NCBI GenBank assembly: GCA_905250115.1
Contig: CAJNOI010000286.1
Span: 1-64,000 of the forward strand
Length of the DNA stretch: 64,000 bases
Direction: 5' to 3'
Source: Adineta steineri
Lineage: Eukaryota; Rotifera; Eurotatoria; Adinetida; Adinetidae
The position numbers were made by a program, and so were the translations under genes. Under the pieces are notes generated by a model. It was given only the letters and a program-made list of their open reading frames with translations. It made no database searches and was not told the origin of the DNA. Shown here piece by piece: positions 44,401-55,227 of the stretch. Within the stretch, counting starts at the first letter, position 1. Each line of letters begins with the position of its first letter.

Positions 44401-45231
44401 TAAAGATTATACTTTTCGCTACCGGCCAGAGCTCGATCCTGTACTTAAAAATCTTAATTTACGGATTGAGTCTAAGGAAAAAATTGGAATTATTGGTCGA
44501 ACAGGTATGATTCCTTCATTTTAATAGATATAAGAATTATAATAATATCATCCATTGCTGAGATCGTTTTTTTATGAACAGTGTTCTCTCCTTAGAATCT
44601 GGAATGCTGGAATATGCATTAATAGTTATCTTTATTAGTATCTGTTTTTATTCGTTTAGGTGCCGGAAAGTCATCACTTCTTCAAGCTCTCTTTCGACTT
44701 GTCAGCCAATCAGCAGTTAATGGAACTATTCTTATCGATGGCATCGATATTGGACGTTTGTCACTCGATTATCTTCGTTCTCATATAAGTGTTATTCCAC
44801 AAGTACCCATACTTTTTTGCGGTACTCTTCGATACAATATTGATCCATTCAAACAATTCACAGATGAAGAATGTCTTACAGCACTTGAAGCTGTTCAACT
44901 CAAATCATTGGTGCGCAACCATCCAGATGGATTCCATATGTTGGTAGCTGAATCTGGTACAAATCTGAGTGCTGGTAAACGACAATTAATTTGTGTAGCT
45001 CGAGCAATTCTGAAGAGAAGTCACATATTATTAATTGATGAAGCTACTGCAAATGTTGACTATGCAACTGATAAAATGATTCAGGAAGTAATTGCTGACA
45101 AATTTCGTGATCGTACCATATTAACTATTGCACATCGATTAAACACAATAGTTAATAGTGATCGCATTCTCATGTTACAACAGGGAGAGGTTGCCTATTT
45201 TGATGTACCCAGTAATCTTAATCTAATGTAA
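41421..45231 (+). CDS. ABC transporter, subfamily C (MRP/ABCC4-like), 5' end missing
   Basis: Exon 41421-44504 begins at an acceptor (CATATTCTAG). A 155-bp intron follows, then exon 44660-45231. About 1217 residues are visible, and the start codon must lie in or before the gap. Order: a short N-terminal part (PILSLANKRTLVDDDLNDL), TMD1, NBD1 with Walker A GSIGAGKSTLL, signature LSGGQKARISLARAL and Walker B LYLLDDPLAAVD, then TMD2, and NBD2 with Walker A GRTGAGKSSLL (split by the intron), LSAGKRQLICVARAIL and Walker B ILLIDEATANVD. Layout and NBD1 motifs fit short MRPs (two TMDs, no TMD0), which export organic anions and conjugates from cells. In NBD2 the signature Gln is replaced by Lys. A telomere-like palindrome follows about 250 bp after the stop. 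Confidence 0.9.
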
Positions 45232-46732
45232 TGTAATCGTGAAAAAACATGTTCTAATAATAGCGAAATAAAGTCCATGATTCTTTTATCTAAGATCTTA
45301 AAAGTAGCGAAGATTAAATATTCGATAGAACGTGAATACTTTGCAACAGGCGGAAAATATCTTTCATAAATACGTTTAAGTCAACGCCGTATATATTTGA
45401 TAATTTCTTGGATTTTCTACGTGTTTGTTTCGTTAAGAAAAACGAAGACGAAATTCTTTTTTCACAAGTGATTATTCTGAAGGGTGTGGATGTGGATAAG
45501 GGTGAAGGTCTGAATACCTAGCACACATGAGAATCTTATCAAAACTCAGACACCCACACACCCTAGATTACAAAATCTTCATTATTTTGTATAAGAGAAC
45601 AGTAAGTTTTATTTGTTGAAGCAAGGTAATGTTCGGTTTTAGATTTTCATCGTAGTCAGCAAAGTATCTTTTGTCAATAAAAAGATTATTGTTTAATGAT
45701 ATTTACAAAAAATAATCGGGATTTAGTATTAACAAAAAAAATTATTAACATAAGAAAATCATATTCTAGAATATATTATTTTTAAAAGAGAAAACAACTA
45801 AAAATCATAAAAGAGGAAACATGTTTTCATTAACAAGTAAACGCAAATGCTTTTCTAATTAATCATGGAACAGAAGCTACAATTTACATTTTCTTTATCA
45901 ATTTAAGGAAAAAAAAGGAAACTGATTTTTTTTCATCATTTACTGTAGATAATAGTTAGTCAGTAGGAGGTAAAGCATAAGCTTAACAAAAAATAATATT
46001 TTTTAATTCTTTACAAACGCTTTTTATCGTTTGTTAAATAGTGCTACACCAGAAAATATCTCTCCTTTTTTTCTTTGCTACTTGTTTTTTTTACCCATAT
46101 ATATTTTCTGTTTGTTGCTATCTAGCATTTAAAAAGTCTCAACGGACATGTATGGCTTATTCTTTTGATAATTTTCGATGCGATACACGGTATTGTATAC
46201 AGACGACAATGCACTTTTCAATGTAGAAATACGATTTTCATAAAATATCCTGGGAGTCAAAGGATTCTAAGCATTTTATCCCTTGTATTTTAAGTAGTCT
46301 ATTGTTTAATGATTTAGCAGATATTAGTTTTCTATCGATTGATAAATTAGCTATTAACCGAATCAAAATCATTTCAAGTAATATTATATTCATACCTAAG
46401 ACTATAAATATTTTGAATAATTGTAAGAAAACTATTAAATGGAAATCGGTAGCGGGTAATATTTAATATTTATCTAATTTCTGATTTTTTGGGATTTAGT
46501 TTATATCCCGATAGGTACTATGACAGACTGAAATAAAAGTAAGCTGATTTTTCTAGAAAATTATCTCTAACTAAAATATTGCGAAAACAATAAATTTAAT
46601 TTGTATATGAAACTATAATAACATATATATATATATATAACTTTTTTAGATTATTAATTGAATAACTTCATCGTTTTATAAAGTTAAGAAATCATCCATT
46701 ACCTGTTACGTCGTCGATTGCTAGTTGGAAAA
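45232..46732. other. Spacer with one telomere-like palindrome
   Basis: 45481-45565: AAGGGTGTGGATGTGG ... CAGACACCCACACACCCTAG. The remainder is AT-rich with a TA run at 46621-46640. No gene supported; the frame at 46041-46226 has no recognisable feature. Confidence 0.5.
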
Positions 46733-49700
46733 ATGCGTCTTTTTCAATTTATATCAGAAATCAATCTGTTTGAGACAGATGCGATCGATAACATTAGTAT
46801 TCGAATTCAACGTTTATGTACTTGGTTTTTTATTTCGACTCTTACCACATGTTTACTGGTCGTGACTATTTATGCATCATTACATACGGACATGATACGT
46901 ATTGAAATAAAAAATCCAACTATTGATATATATGAGAAATTAGCAGCTAATAACTATTCAATAGAATGTGACTGTTCAGAAACATCCGTTCCTCATAAAG
47001 AATTCATCAGTCTTCAACCGATTTATCATCAAGTTTGTTCGAGTGATTTTGTTACGCAACGTTGGATTGATTATCTATACGATTCAACTAAACATTCGTT
47101 CTATTTGCATGCTGATTTTCGTTCGACCGCTATGCAACAATTTCAACTACTGGCTATTTTTTGTCAATTAAGTATTCAAGAAACTGAAGATGATCTTGAC
47201 TTGTTTTTTCATACTGAAATTATTAGTGGCAAACTAATGAGTAAAGATTTTCTTTTAGCTGACGCTTACTCTCGTATTAACGCATCCAAGAGAAATGCGC
47301 CTGATGCATTTGATTATAAACTAATGTTTATTCGTGAGATGATTGCAGGCAATGTTCTCTTATCATCAACCGCAACTATTTTCCAATTTAACTTTGAATA
47401 TTGGGATTCCTTATCCGGAGCTAGATGGGTGCTTACCAATGGTGATGTTACTTTTTTTCAATCGGACAAGTCTTTTTGTATTTGTAAGGAACAGTTTACA
47501 TGTTCTACACCTGCAGTATTCTTAGATAATAGTAATAATTCGTCTGCTTATTTTTATATTATCGATGGATGGTATATTGGATGTCGACCAATTGATTCAC
47601 TTCTTTCGTCAACATTAAAAACTTTTTATAATCAAGCAATGATTAATTCATTGTTAAGATATTTTAATAATATACCATCAAATTTTACATGTTTAGATGC
47701 AAATAAAGAAAGTATATTTGATTTGAATACTAATCTGTCAATTATTATTAAATCAGGTTTTATTGAAAAATGGATTGAAAATATAAACTATTCATTATAT
47801 TTTAATCGTTGTGCACCACAACTGTGTTTCTATACAATCAACAAACGTTTCAACATTTATTATATTATAACTGCAATTATTAGTGTATACGGTGGTCTTT
47901 CTACTGTTCTAAGTCTTATAATTCCAAGTATTGTAAAATCAATAACTCAACATAATGCAGAAACATCTCCCAGAGATTACTCTTTTAGACGACTGAAACA
48001 ATTAATTATTACTTGGCTTCGACAACTTATTCCTGCTCTTATCAAAATAAATCTTTTCCGTTCATCGATACGTCTTGAACCTTCAGATATTTATCAACAA
48101 CGATGGTCAACTCGATTTTACATTACTTTCTTGTCAATTTTTTTTATCATTATAACAATATACACAGCAGCAACAAAAGAAACAGTTCATACAGAGTTAA
48201 TTGAACCTTCGTTCGATGAAGTCTTAAATCTTCAGCAACAAACTAATTTATCATCTCTTCAATGTCCATGTTCTAAACTTTCTTCATTGTATAATTATTC
48301 AATTAAATTAACTCCTACCTATCACGAAATATGTGACAGCGACTTCGTATCGGACGCATGGATTCGTCTAATGCTACCTTTAGAGCATTATCATCCCTAC
48401 AATTTTGAACAAAATGGACCTATTTTTAAACTCCTTCAATCATTTTGTAAATTAGCCAAGATAACAATAAATAATGCTCTTAATATATTCTATGCAAGCC
48501 AATTAGTTACTCCAAATCTAATCACCGAAGATCTCTTCAAATCTCTAATGATTTCTGAATGCGAATATTTTAAACATGTTACACCTAATCGTTTTTCTTA
48601 TCTCTTGGAATTCACACGTCAAACAATGAAAGTTAATCAATTTACCTATGGTATATATACAAATTATTATATATTGATGGAAAATAATACAGGGCATGTG
48701 TTAGTTTACATTCATTTTCGTGGCAGCTGGTATTATCATATTAACGAAATTTTTTGTTCCCTTATGTTTGACCCAGCTTGTATATTACAAACAGTTTTAT
48801 ATACCAAGAATATATACGGACATATCATAGAGAAACTTTTATCTGGCTTCTACACATCCGCATTCTATGTTAATTCATTACTATTAACACAACTCCAATG
48901 TTTGTATAATCAATCGTGTGTTAACATTATTAATAGTGTAATTGCCGATCCATTTTATCCATTTAATTTCACAGCATTATCTCAAACAAGTCGCTTTTCA
49001 AATAACGTCACTATTGATTTTCTTTCAAAGCATTTATTTACTGAGTCTTGGTCGCAAACCCCAAGCTATATGGGCTATTTTGAACAATGTCAACCTCATT
49101 CATGTTCGTACACAACCAGTCAACGACGTACTTTCGTTTTACTCATGATGACTGTCATTGGTTTGTCTTCTACTGTATCTATTATTCTTCGATTTATATC
49201 ACCATTTATTATATCTTTTATTCTTAAACATTGTCGACGAACACAACAAACAAGCTCTTCTGACGATACTCAACGAGGTAGAATTTTTTTTTTGAAAAAA
49301 AATCTTTTCACTTGTAAAGCACGAATACATAGATAAACTATGATTACATCTACAGGTTTGATTGTAAAAAATCCACGAATATTGAACTTTGATAAGGGAT
49401 AAAAACGAACTTTTCTAATATCTATCTTTTGTTACCTGACCAGAACGGGTTAAAATATCGACAATTAATGACATTAAAGAAGACATACATGTATAAACCA
49501 ACGAGTTTTTTTTCAAATTTTCAGTGTTTATATCTACGAATAGTAATGGGAGCATGTGGGTATGATGATATGCAATTGATGACACTACTAATCGGTAGCT
49601 TTCACTGCATATCAGAACTTCCAAAGAACTCTTGTCTAAAACTTCTTTTATAATGTCAATAATAAGTATATATTTAGTTATAGGTCATTTTTCTATTCGA

Positions 49701-50969
49701 ACATATATCGTTAATGTGTGGAGAAAATCTCATCAATACATTACGACACTAAATATATTCGAGAATGTTGATAAGCCTAATCCATCTGATGAAGAATTAA
49801 ATGCTCAACGAAAATGGACACGTGCATACATCGTCGTATTAATCGTAATAATGGCTAGTGTCATTTATATTACCATGCTGTCTTATCAAACAGTTACAAC
49901 CATTGTGGACAAACCAACATTAGATGAATATGCAAATCTACGAAAGTCAGCTGATTGTCTTTGCACCAACCTGTCTATTCCTTATCACACTTTCATTAAC
50001 TTCAATCCACAATTTCACGAAGTATGCAAAAGCCATTTTATTGAATTAAATGGTGAATGGATGTCATTACTTTATAATTCGTATACAGATCAACTACCTA
50101 ATAAACGAAACCGTCGTACATTTCAAGGTATGGCAATATTTCATTTTCAGGCAATACAAGCAATGTGTAGAATGGTTATAATGGCTGTCAACAATGAACT
50201 TACTCTCTTTTTGAACTCGACTTTAACCACTGTTGAAATACTTGAATCAGATTTATTTGAAAAGAAAATAAATGCTACTATCAACAATTTTTGCTTAAAT
50301 ACGATGCGCTCAAATTTTCTTTATTCGTTACAATTGATTCGGAATATGTACTCTGGAAATGGTTTAATTTCAGCACTTACTACAAGCTGGTATCCAGTGG
50401 TTGCATTTAAAGCAACTATTGGAACGCTCTATATGCAAGCTCAAGAATATAATCTATCATCATGTAACTGTGCGACAATGCCAGCTTGTGTGGAACCAAT
50501 ATCTCTTAAATTGAACTCAGGATCTAACTGGACAGTACCGGGAATGATGATTGGTTGTTTACCTCTTGAATCAATGCTTGAGTCAACATTAGAATGTATA
50601 TATGATCAAGATTGTCTCGATACAATAACTGAAACGTTATTGGCTAAGTCGATACGACCGCTTTCCTCTACTCGAACTCGCTTTAAACCAATTAACACGA
50701 CAAAACTTACAATAATTGCTAGTGAACTATTTATCGAAGATTGGGGTGTTGAATTTGCTTATGAAAAGTATTTTGCTAGTTGTCAACCTAAAACTTGCTC
50801 GTATACATCGTTAGAACGATTCCGTATTAAGGATTCAATGGGTACAATTTTCACCATCTATGGTGGTATCTGTATTTTACTTCAATTTATTATTCCGATT
50901 GGATTTAAATTGGTATATAAATGTTTTTCTCAACGAAATAGACAAATTACAGCAATGGATACTACTTAA
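46733..50969 (+). CDS. Three-module membrane protein, family unassigned (two exons, about 1276 aa)
   Basis: Exon 1 is 46733-49277 and exon 2 is 49684-50969; donor GAG|GTAGAA, acceptor TTAGTTATAG, phase 1. The protein is three tandem copies of one module of about 420 residues. Each has a basic cytosolic lead with a LNIF/INLF phrase, a TM helix, an early C-x-C (ECDC, QCPC, DCLC), a tyrosine/His-Val-Cys phrase (YHQVCSSDF, YHEICDSDF, FHEVCKSHF), a long extracellular part with many NxT/S sites, and a final C-x-P-x-x-C-x-Y-T (CAPQLCFYT, CQPHSCSYT, CQPKTCSYT) just before a second TM. The exon join restores the inter-module linker at the same place as between modules 1 and 2. The two-TM, Cys-rich-loop layout recalls DEG/ENaC channels, but I see no GxS selectivity motif, so no function is assigned. 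Confidence 0.7.
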
Positions 50970-52815
50970 TCAAGATTTTTATTCTGATAAAATCCATTAA
51001 AAACATTTTCTTCAAAATGAAGACAATAACAATAAGCTTTTTGTATATTTATCTTCATAGTATTCAATAAATATTTTTGTTTTATTCGAAAAATATGTTT
51101 TTTCATTTTTCTATTTAAAGCAGTTTTTGATTCGCACAATTACAAGTTCAGCAAAATAAATGATCATTTTATTAGAGGTGGATGGGAGTCTATGCGTAAG
51201 ATGCTTTTAATATACGCATCGATCCACCCACACCTTATATTATGCCGATTTTTAACTGTAAAACGACTATGATATGATAATAAATTTTAATAAAATCTCG
51301 TTTATTTAGGAACAATTGAGAAAATAGATTAATATAAATAACTATTATAATGCAGTTAAGAGATTAATTGAATAGGATTCGCAACAAGTTCAACTGTCAA
51401 ATGATGAATAGCTGTCTAATTCGCCTTCGAATATAATGGTAAATTTGCAAACATCCTAAGGCCTATCATACTCTATCATAAATAGCTATCTCATAATTCC
51501 AATATAATATATACCTATATATATTCGTACCTAGGTTTAAATAACAACAACCATCGGTTCTAAACAAAGTCATGCTTAAAAATAATTTCGTAGTTTAAAT
51601 ATCCACTTTCTTCTTGAAGAAAACACAGATTCAGTAACATAAAATAAAAAGCACTAATGACATCACCAATTTGGATCACATGAAATAGATACAAGCACTT
51701 TTTATATTCATGAGCAATTGTAGTACAAAAGTAGTCTGCAAAAATCATCACTACATTGATATATGTAGTTCTTCATTTCTAGAGTGCTACTTTTCATTAA
51801 AGATTTGTTCGCGTTATGAACCGTAAGCTTAACGTTTCTTTTATTATTTTAAAATCAAAGTTAGCTATAATAAATTGCGGCGTACCACAAAATCTTGTAT
51901 GAAATATCATACCATTGGCATATTATCCACTGCGATGATAGTCTCAAATCAATTTTTCAATAAAATACATAACATTAATCTAATAGAGCTATGCACAGAT
52001 GAAGCTGTTACATCTTGAGGGTGTGAGTGTGATCTTTAATTGGAATCTATACCCACACCCCTGCGATCTTTTGTCGATTTGTATCCGAGTTGATGCCATT
52101 GTTGTTTGAATTCTCCTCACGTTCATCTAATGTTGATACCTTGTTTAATGCAACAACGGTTACTAACGATTGTCGGACAGTCGGAGGGATTTTATCGATT
52201 TCTGAATGACAATGTTTGAAGTTTCAAAATCACCCATATCATAGGGACGATATTAGATTTTTCTGTTTTTATAGACTTTTGTGTGTTTGGGAAGGAATCA
52301 TTCTTTTGAGCTGAAATTTTCAGAGCATTTCACTCACCAATAGGTTTATCTTTAGGCGAAATATCATCAATCAAATTGTTGGTGTATATCCTGCCATAGA
52401 CTAAAATTTCAGTGAAACACCTTTAACTCTGAACAGAAAGCCTATAAACAGCACATCCTTTTTAGGATTTTCGTACTTCACTATGGTCTATCTTGTAGAC
52501 AAACTGCGAACTCAAAAGTAACTGGATAGTGGAAACGGTTCCGTCGTTAGTGTGATATACGGTAATGAGTTTACTCAAAAACAAACAATACCTCATTCAT
52601 TGTAATTTCCACTAAGCACATTTTTACTCGACAATCATCAAATAATTCTTACATCGCTTTTTGTTTTGAATTTGTTGCGTTAGAAGCAGGGTGAATACAA
52701 TAAATGCACTGTCCACCACACCCATACTTTTACAATCTCGAACTACAGTCTCATGCATCACTCGCCTAGAGTCTGCACTATAAACTATTACCTAACGCAT
52801 ATACATCTAAAGAAA
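50970..52815. other. Spacer with two telomere-like palindromes
   Basis: An AATAAA-type signal lies near 51067. Palindromes occur at 51175-51235 (about 205 bp past the stop) and 52013-52067 (CTTGAGGGTGTGAGTGTG ... ACCCACACCC). The second shares its loop (GATCTTTAATTGGAATC) with the copy at 62.8 kb. No gene seen. Confidence 0.5.
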
Positions 52816-53020
52816 ATCGATATCATCATTCGACACTATTCACAAGTACGAATAAGACGTGTTCTTCTTCGTATAATATTTATCGTATTCCTTCGATATA
52901 TATATATATATCTTCTTATCAAGGTCATTTTTTCCATTGTTCAACTACAAGAAAATAACTATCTGAACCAAACCATCAATTGACTTTCATCACCTTTCGG
53001 TACTGCCGATTTAGGGCACC

Positions 53021-55105
53021 ATGACTAGGCAGTCCCGTCGGGTTGCTTCTACTATCCAACCATCTTCTCCAAATTCAACAGTTAAATATCAAGATAAATC
53101 AACATCCTGTCGTACTCCTTCCACTTCTAAAAACACTCTTCGTAATCCAACATCACCTCAAATTAATAATCTTTCACCAGTCAAGACAAGTAGCACTACA
53201 CAAGTTAGTTCATCGGGTACTAATAATTCAAACAAAAGAAGAACCAGTGGTATTAATCATACATGCTCTGCTATCAAGATGCAACAACCAATTGTACAAA
53301 ATATCGAGCAAGTTAACCAACAAACAACGACATCTATCAACTCTTACTCACCCACCATTAATAGTTCACCTTGTCCCCAGTATGATACTAATGATATTAC
53401 GGATATGGAAGATGACAATAACTCTAACTTCACACTAGTCAAACACAAAAAATCTAATAATAAAAATAAAAAAGCAAAAACTGATTCTGATCTAAAAGAT
53501 ATACCTTCATCAGTTACGACAATTATTTCCAACTCGGCAAATGTTATTTCCAATTCTACATCGTTTAATACTGCCAGTATTATTGCTACTGAGAGTATTC
53601 CAACAATTAATGATCGTACACATCCTCCAACTGATACAAATTATACTTCTGATACTAGCTGTAATCCAAACGAAATCTCTGAACAAGCTCTCAGATTTGC
53701 TGAAACACGTTACGCCTTTCCAGCTTTCGTTATTAAATTTAATATAGATGTGATCGAAAAAAATATCATTCAACATTTGATGAAACATTTCACAATGAAT
53801 TATAATTTCGATATAGCACTTGCAGGACATCGTATGAAAAACAAACGTGAATTAATTTTGTTTGCCAGTAACAGAGAATCATTTGCTATGTTGTATGATG
53901 ATCAAAAATGGCCAAATACTATTGACTCATTAATGTTTATCAAAATTAAACCAAGCCATTTACCACCTCAGTTCTCATTAATGCTTCGTAATGTTCCAGT
54001 GGATATGGAAGTAAATGATCTTCTCTTAGAAACAAAAAATGATTATCCTGAAATTATTAGTGCACACAGAATTACGAATAAATACAATCAACCAACAACA
54101 TTCGTTCGTATCGACATTAACAAGGTGGAGGTCATCGAAGAACTTAGGAGTAAGAAATATATTTATGTAAATTATATTCGTATTACAGTTACCGAATACT
54201 TGGCACCAGCCAAGGTGCTGGTTTGTAACAAATGTTTTAGGATCGGTCACTTCAGAAGTACCTGTCCAAGTAAAATTGAATATTGTCGAACATGTGGTGA
54301 AGGTGTTACCAATATCAATGAACATAAAACAACGTGTAACAAAATACAATGCTGTATACGATGCAAAGGTTCACATGATTCAAATGGTGTTAGATGTCCA
54401 GACATCAAAATGTTTCGTTCGGCTTTAACTAAAGTTCTTCTTGATCCATCAGGTGCAAAACATCATTATAAGCAAAATGAGCAACCGCATTACTCACAAC
54501 GTTCTCAACAACTCAGTCAAGTTAATCAACAACATCAACTGGTCAACCAACAGCATCAAAAGGTTTCATATATTAATAATCGTAATGCCTGGTCCACATC
54601 AAATGACACAAATACAAAGATCGATGAACTGTCTAATAAAATTAACAAATTAGATTCCAACTTAAATCGATTAATAGATCTGAATAACAAATATTTAGAC
54701 CAATTTAACAACATTCAAACTGTAGTTGAAAGACATCAACACATAACGGAATTACAACAAGCTGATATCTCGTTTCAGCATGATTTTACTAGTCAATTTA
54801 TTTCTCCAATATGTCAAATGATTATTGAAGTTATTCCGATGTTAGTTAAACAGAACACTATTAATAATAATACGTTATTATGTCCATCTCTTACCAACTT
54901 ATGTGATAAACTAGCTGGTGAATTATCCAATTGGACAAATAAATTTGCACAAACGGAAAACCTTAAAACAAAACTCATCATGAATTATAATAATAAGAAC
55001 CAAGGTTCTCCAAGTACTAACAATAACAACAACTGTAACAACAACATTAGTAGCACATCCTCCAACAACGTACAACAACATCATCTTCAAACATCCAATC
55101 AATAA
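53021..55105 (+). CDS. LINE ORF1, gag-like RNA-binding protein (694 aa)
   Basis: The first 190 residues are Ser/Thr/Asn/Gln-rich and probably disordered. The middle (about 225-395) holds an RRM-like region (LMLRNVPVDMEVNDLL, SAHRITNKYNQPTTFVRI), followed by three zinc knuckles: CNKCFRIGHFRSTC, then CRTCGEGVTNINEHKTTC and CCIRCKGSHDSNGVRC. The C-terminus is Gln/Asn-rich with a heptad-like segment (IDELSNKINKLDSNLNRLID), probably a coiled coil for oligomerisation. Proteins of this type bind LINE RNA to form the RNP. The ATG at 53021 is the first in a long open frame and follows the 5' UTR. Confidence 0.9.
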   Translation: MTRQSRRVASTIQPSSPNSTVKYQDKSTSCRTPSTSKNTLRNPTSPQINNLSPVKTSSTTQVSSSGTNNSNKRRTSGINHTCSAIKMQQPIVQNIEQVNQQTTTSINSYSPTINSSPCPQYDTNDITDMEDDNNSNFTLVKHKKSNNKNKKAKTDSDLKDIPSSVTTIISNSANVISNSTSFNTASIIATESIPTINDRTHPPTDTNYTSDTSCNPNEISEQALRFAETRYAFPAFVIKFNIDVIEKNIIQHLMKHFTMNYNFDIALAGHRMKNKRELILFASNRESFAMLYDDQKWPNTIDSLMFIKIKPSHLPPQFSLMLRNVPVDMEVNDLLLETKNDYPEIISAHRITNKYNQPTTFVRIDINKVEVIEELRSKKYIYVNYIRITVTEYLAPAKVLVCNKCFRIGHFRSTCPSKIEYCRTCGEGVTNINEHKTTCNKIQCCIRCKGSHDSNGVRCPDIKMFRSALTKVLLDPSGAKHHYKQNEQPHYSQRSQQLSQVNQQHQLVNQQHQKVSYINNRNAWSTSNDTNTKIDELSNKINKLDSNLNRLIDLNNKYLDQFNNIQTVVERHQHITELQQADISFQHDFTSQFISPICQMIIEVIPMLVKQNTINNNTLLCPSLTNLCDKLAGELSNWTNKFAQTENLKTKLIMNYNNKNQGSPSTNNNNNCNNNISSTSSNNVQQHHLQTSNQ

Positions 55106-55227
55106 CAAGTTCTGTCAGCTCAACACGCAAGTATATACTCTCTCCCTTTTCTGCGCCCTTCTTTCCATCTATAAACGTTAAACATAAGAGTTTCGACATC
55201 GAATTTGCGCTATCGCTTGCTTCTTCT

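Noticed and set aside
49786..49822. CTGATGA followed 17 bp later by GAAA, a second hammerhead-like core
   Set aside because: It lies in the coding sequence of the three-module protein, the intervening sequence cannot form stem II, and no stem I pairing exists.
53043..53438. Leu/His-rich frame overlapping LINE ORF1
   Set aside because: Shadow of the Ser/Gln/Asn-rich ORF1 in another frame.
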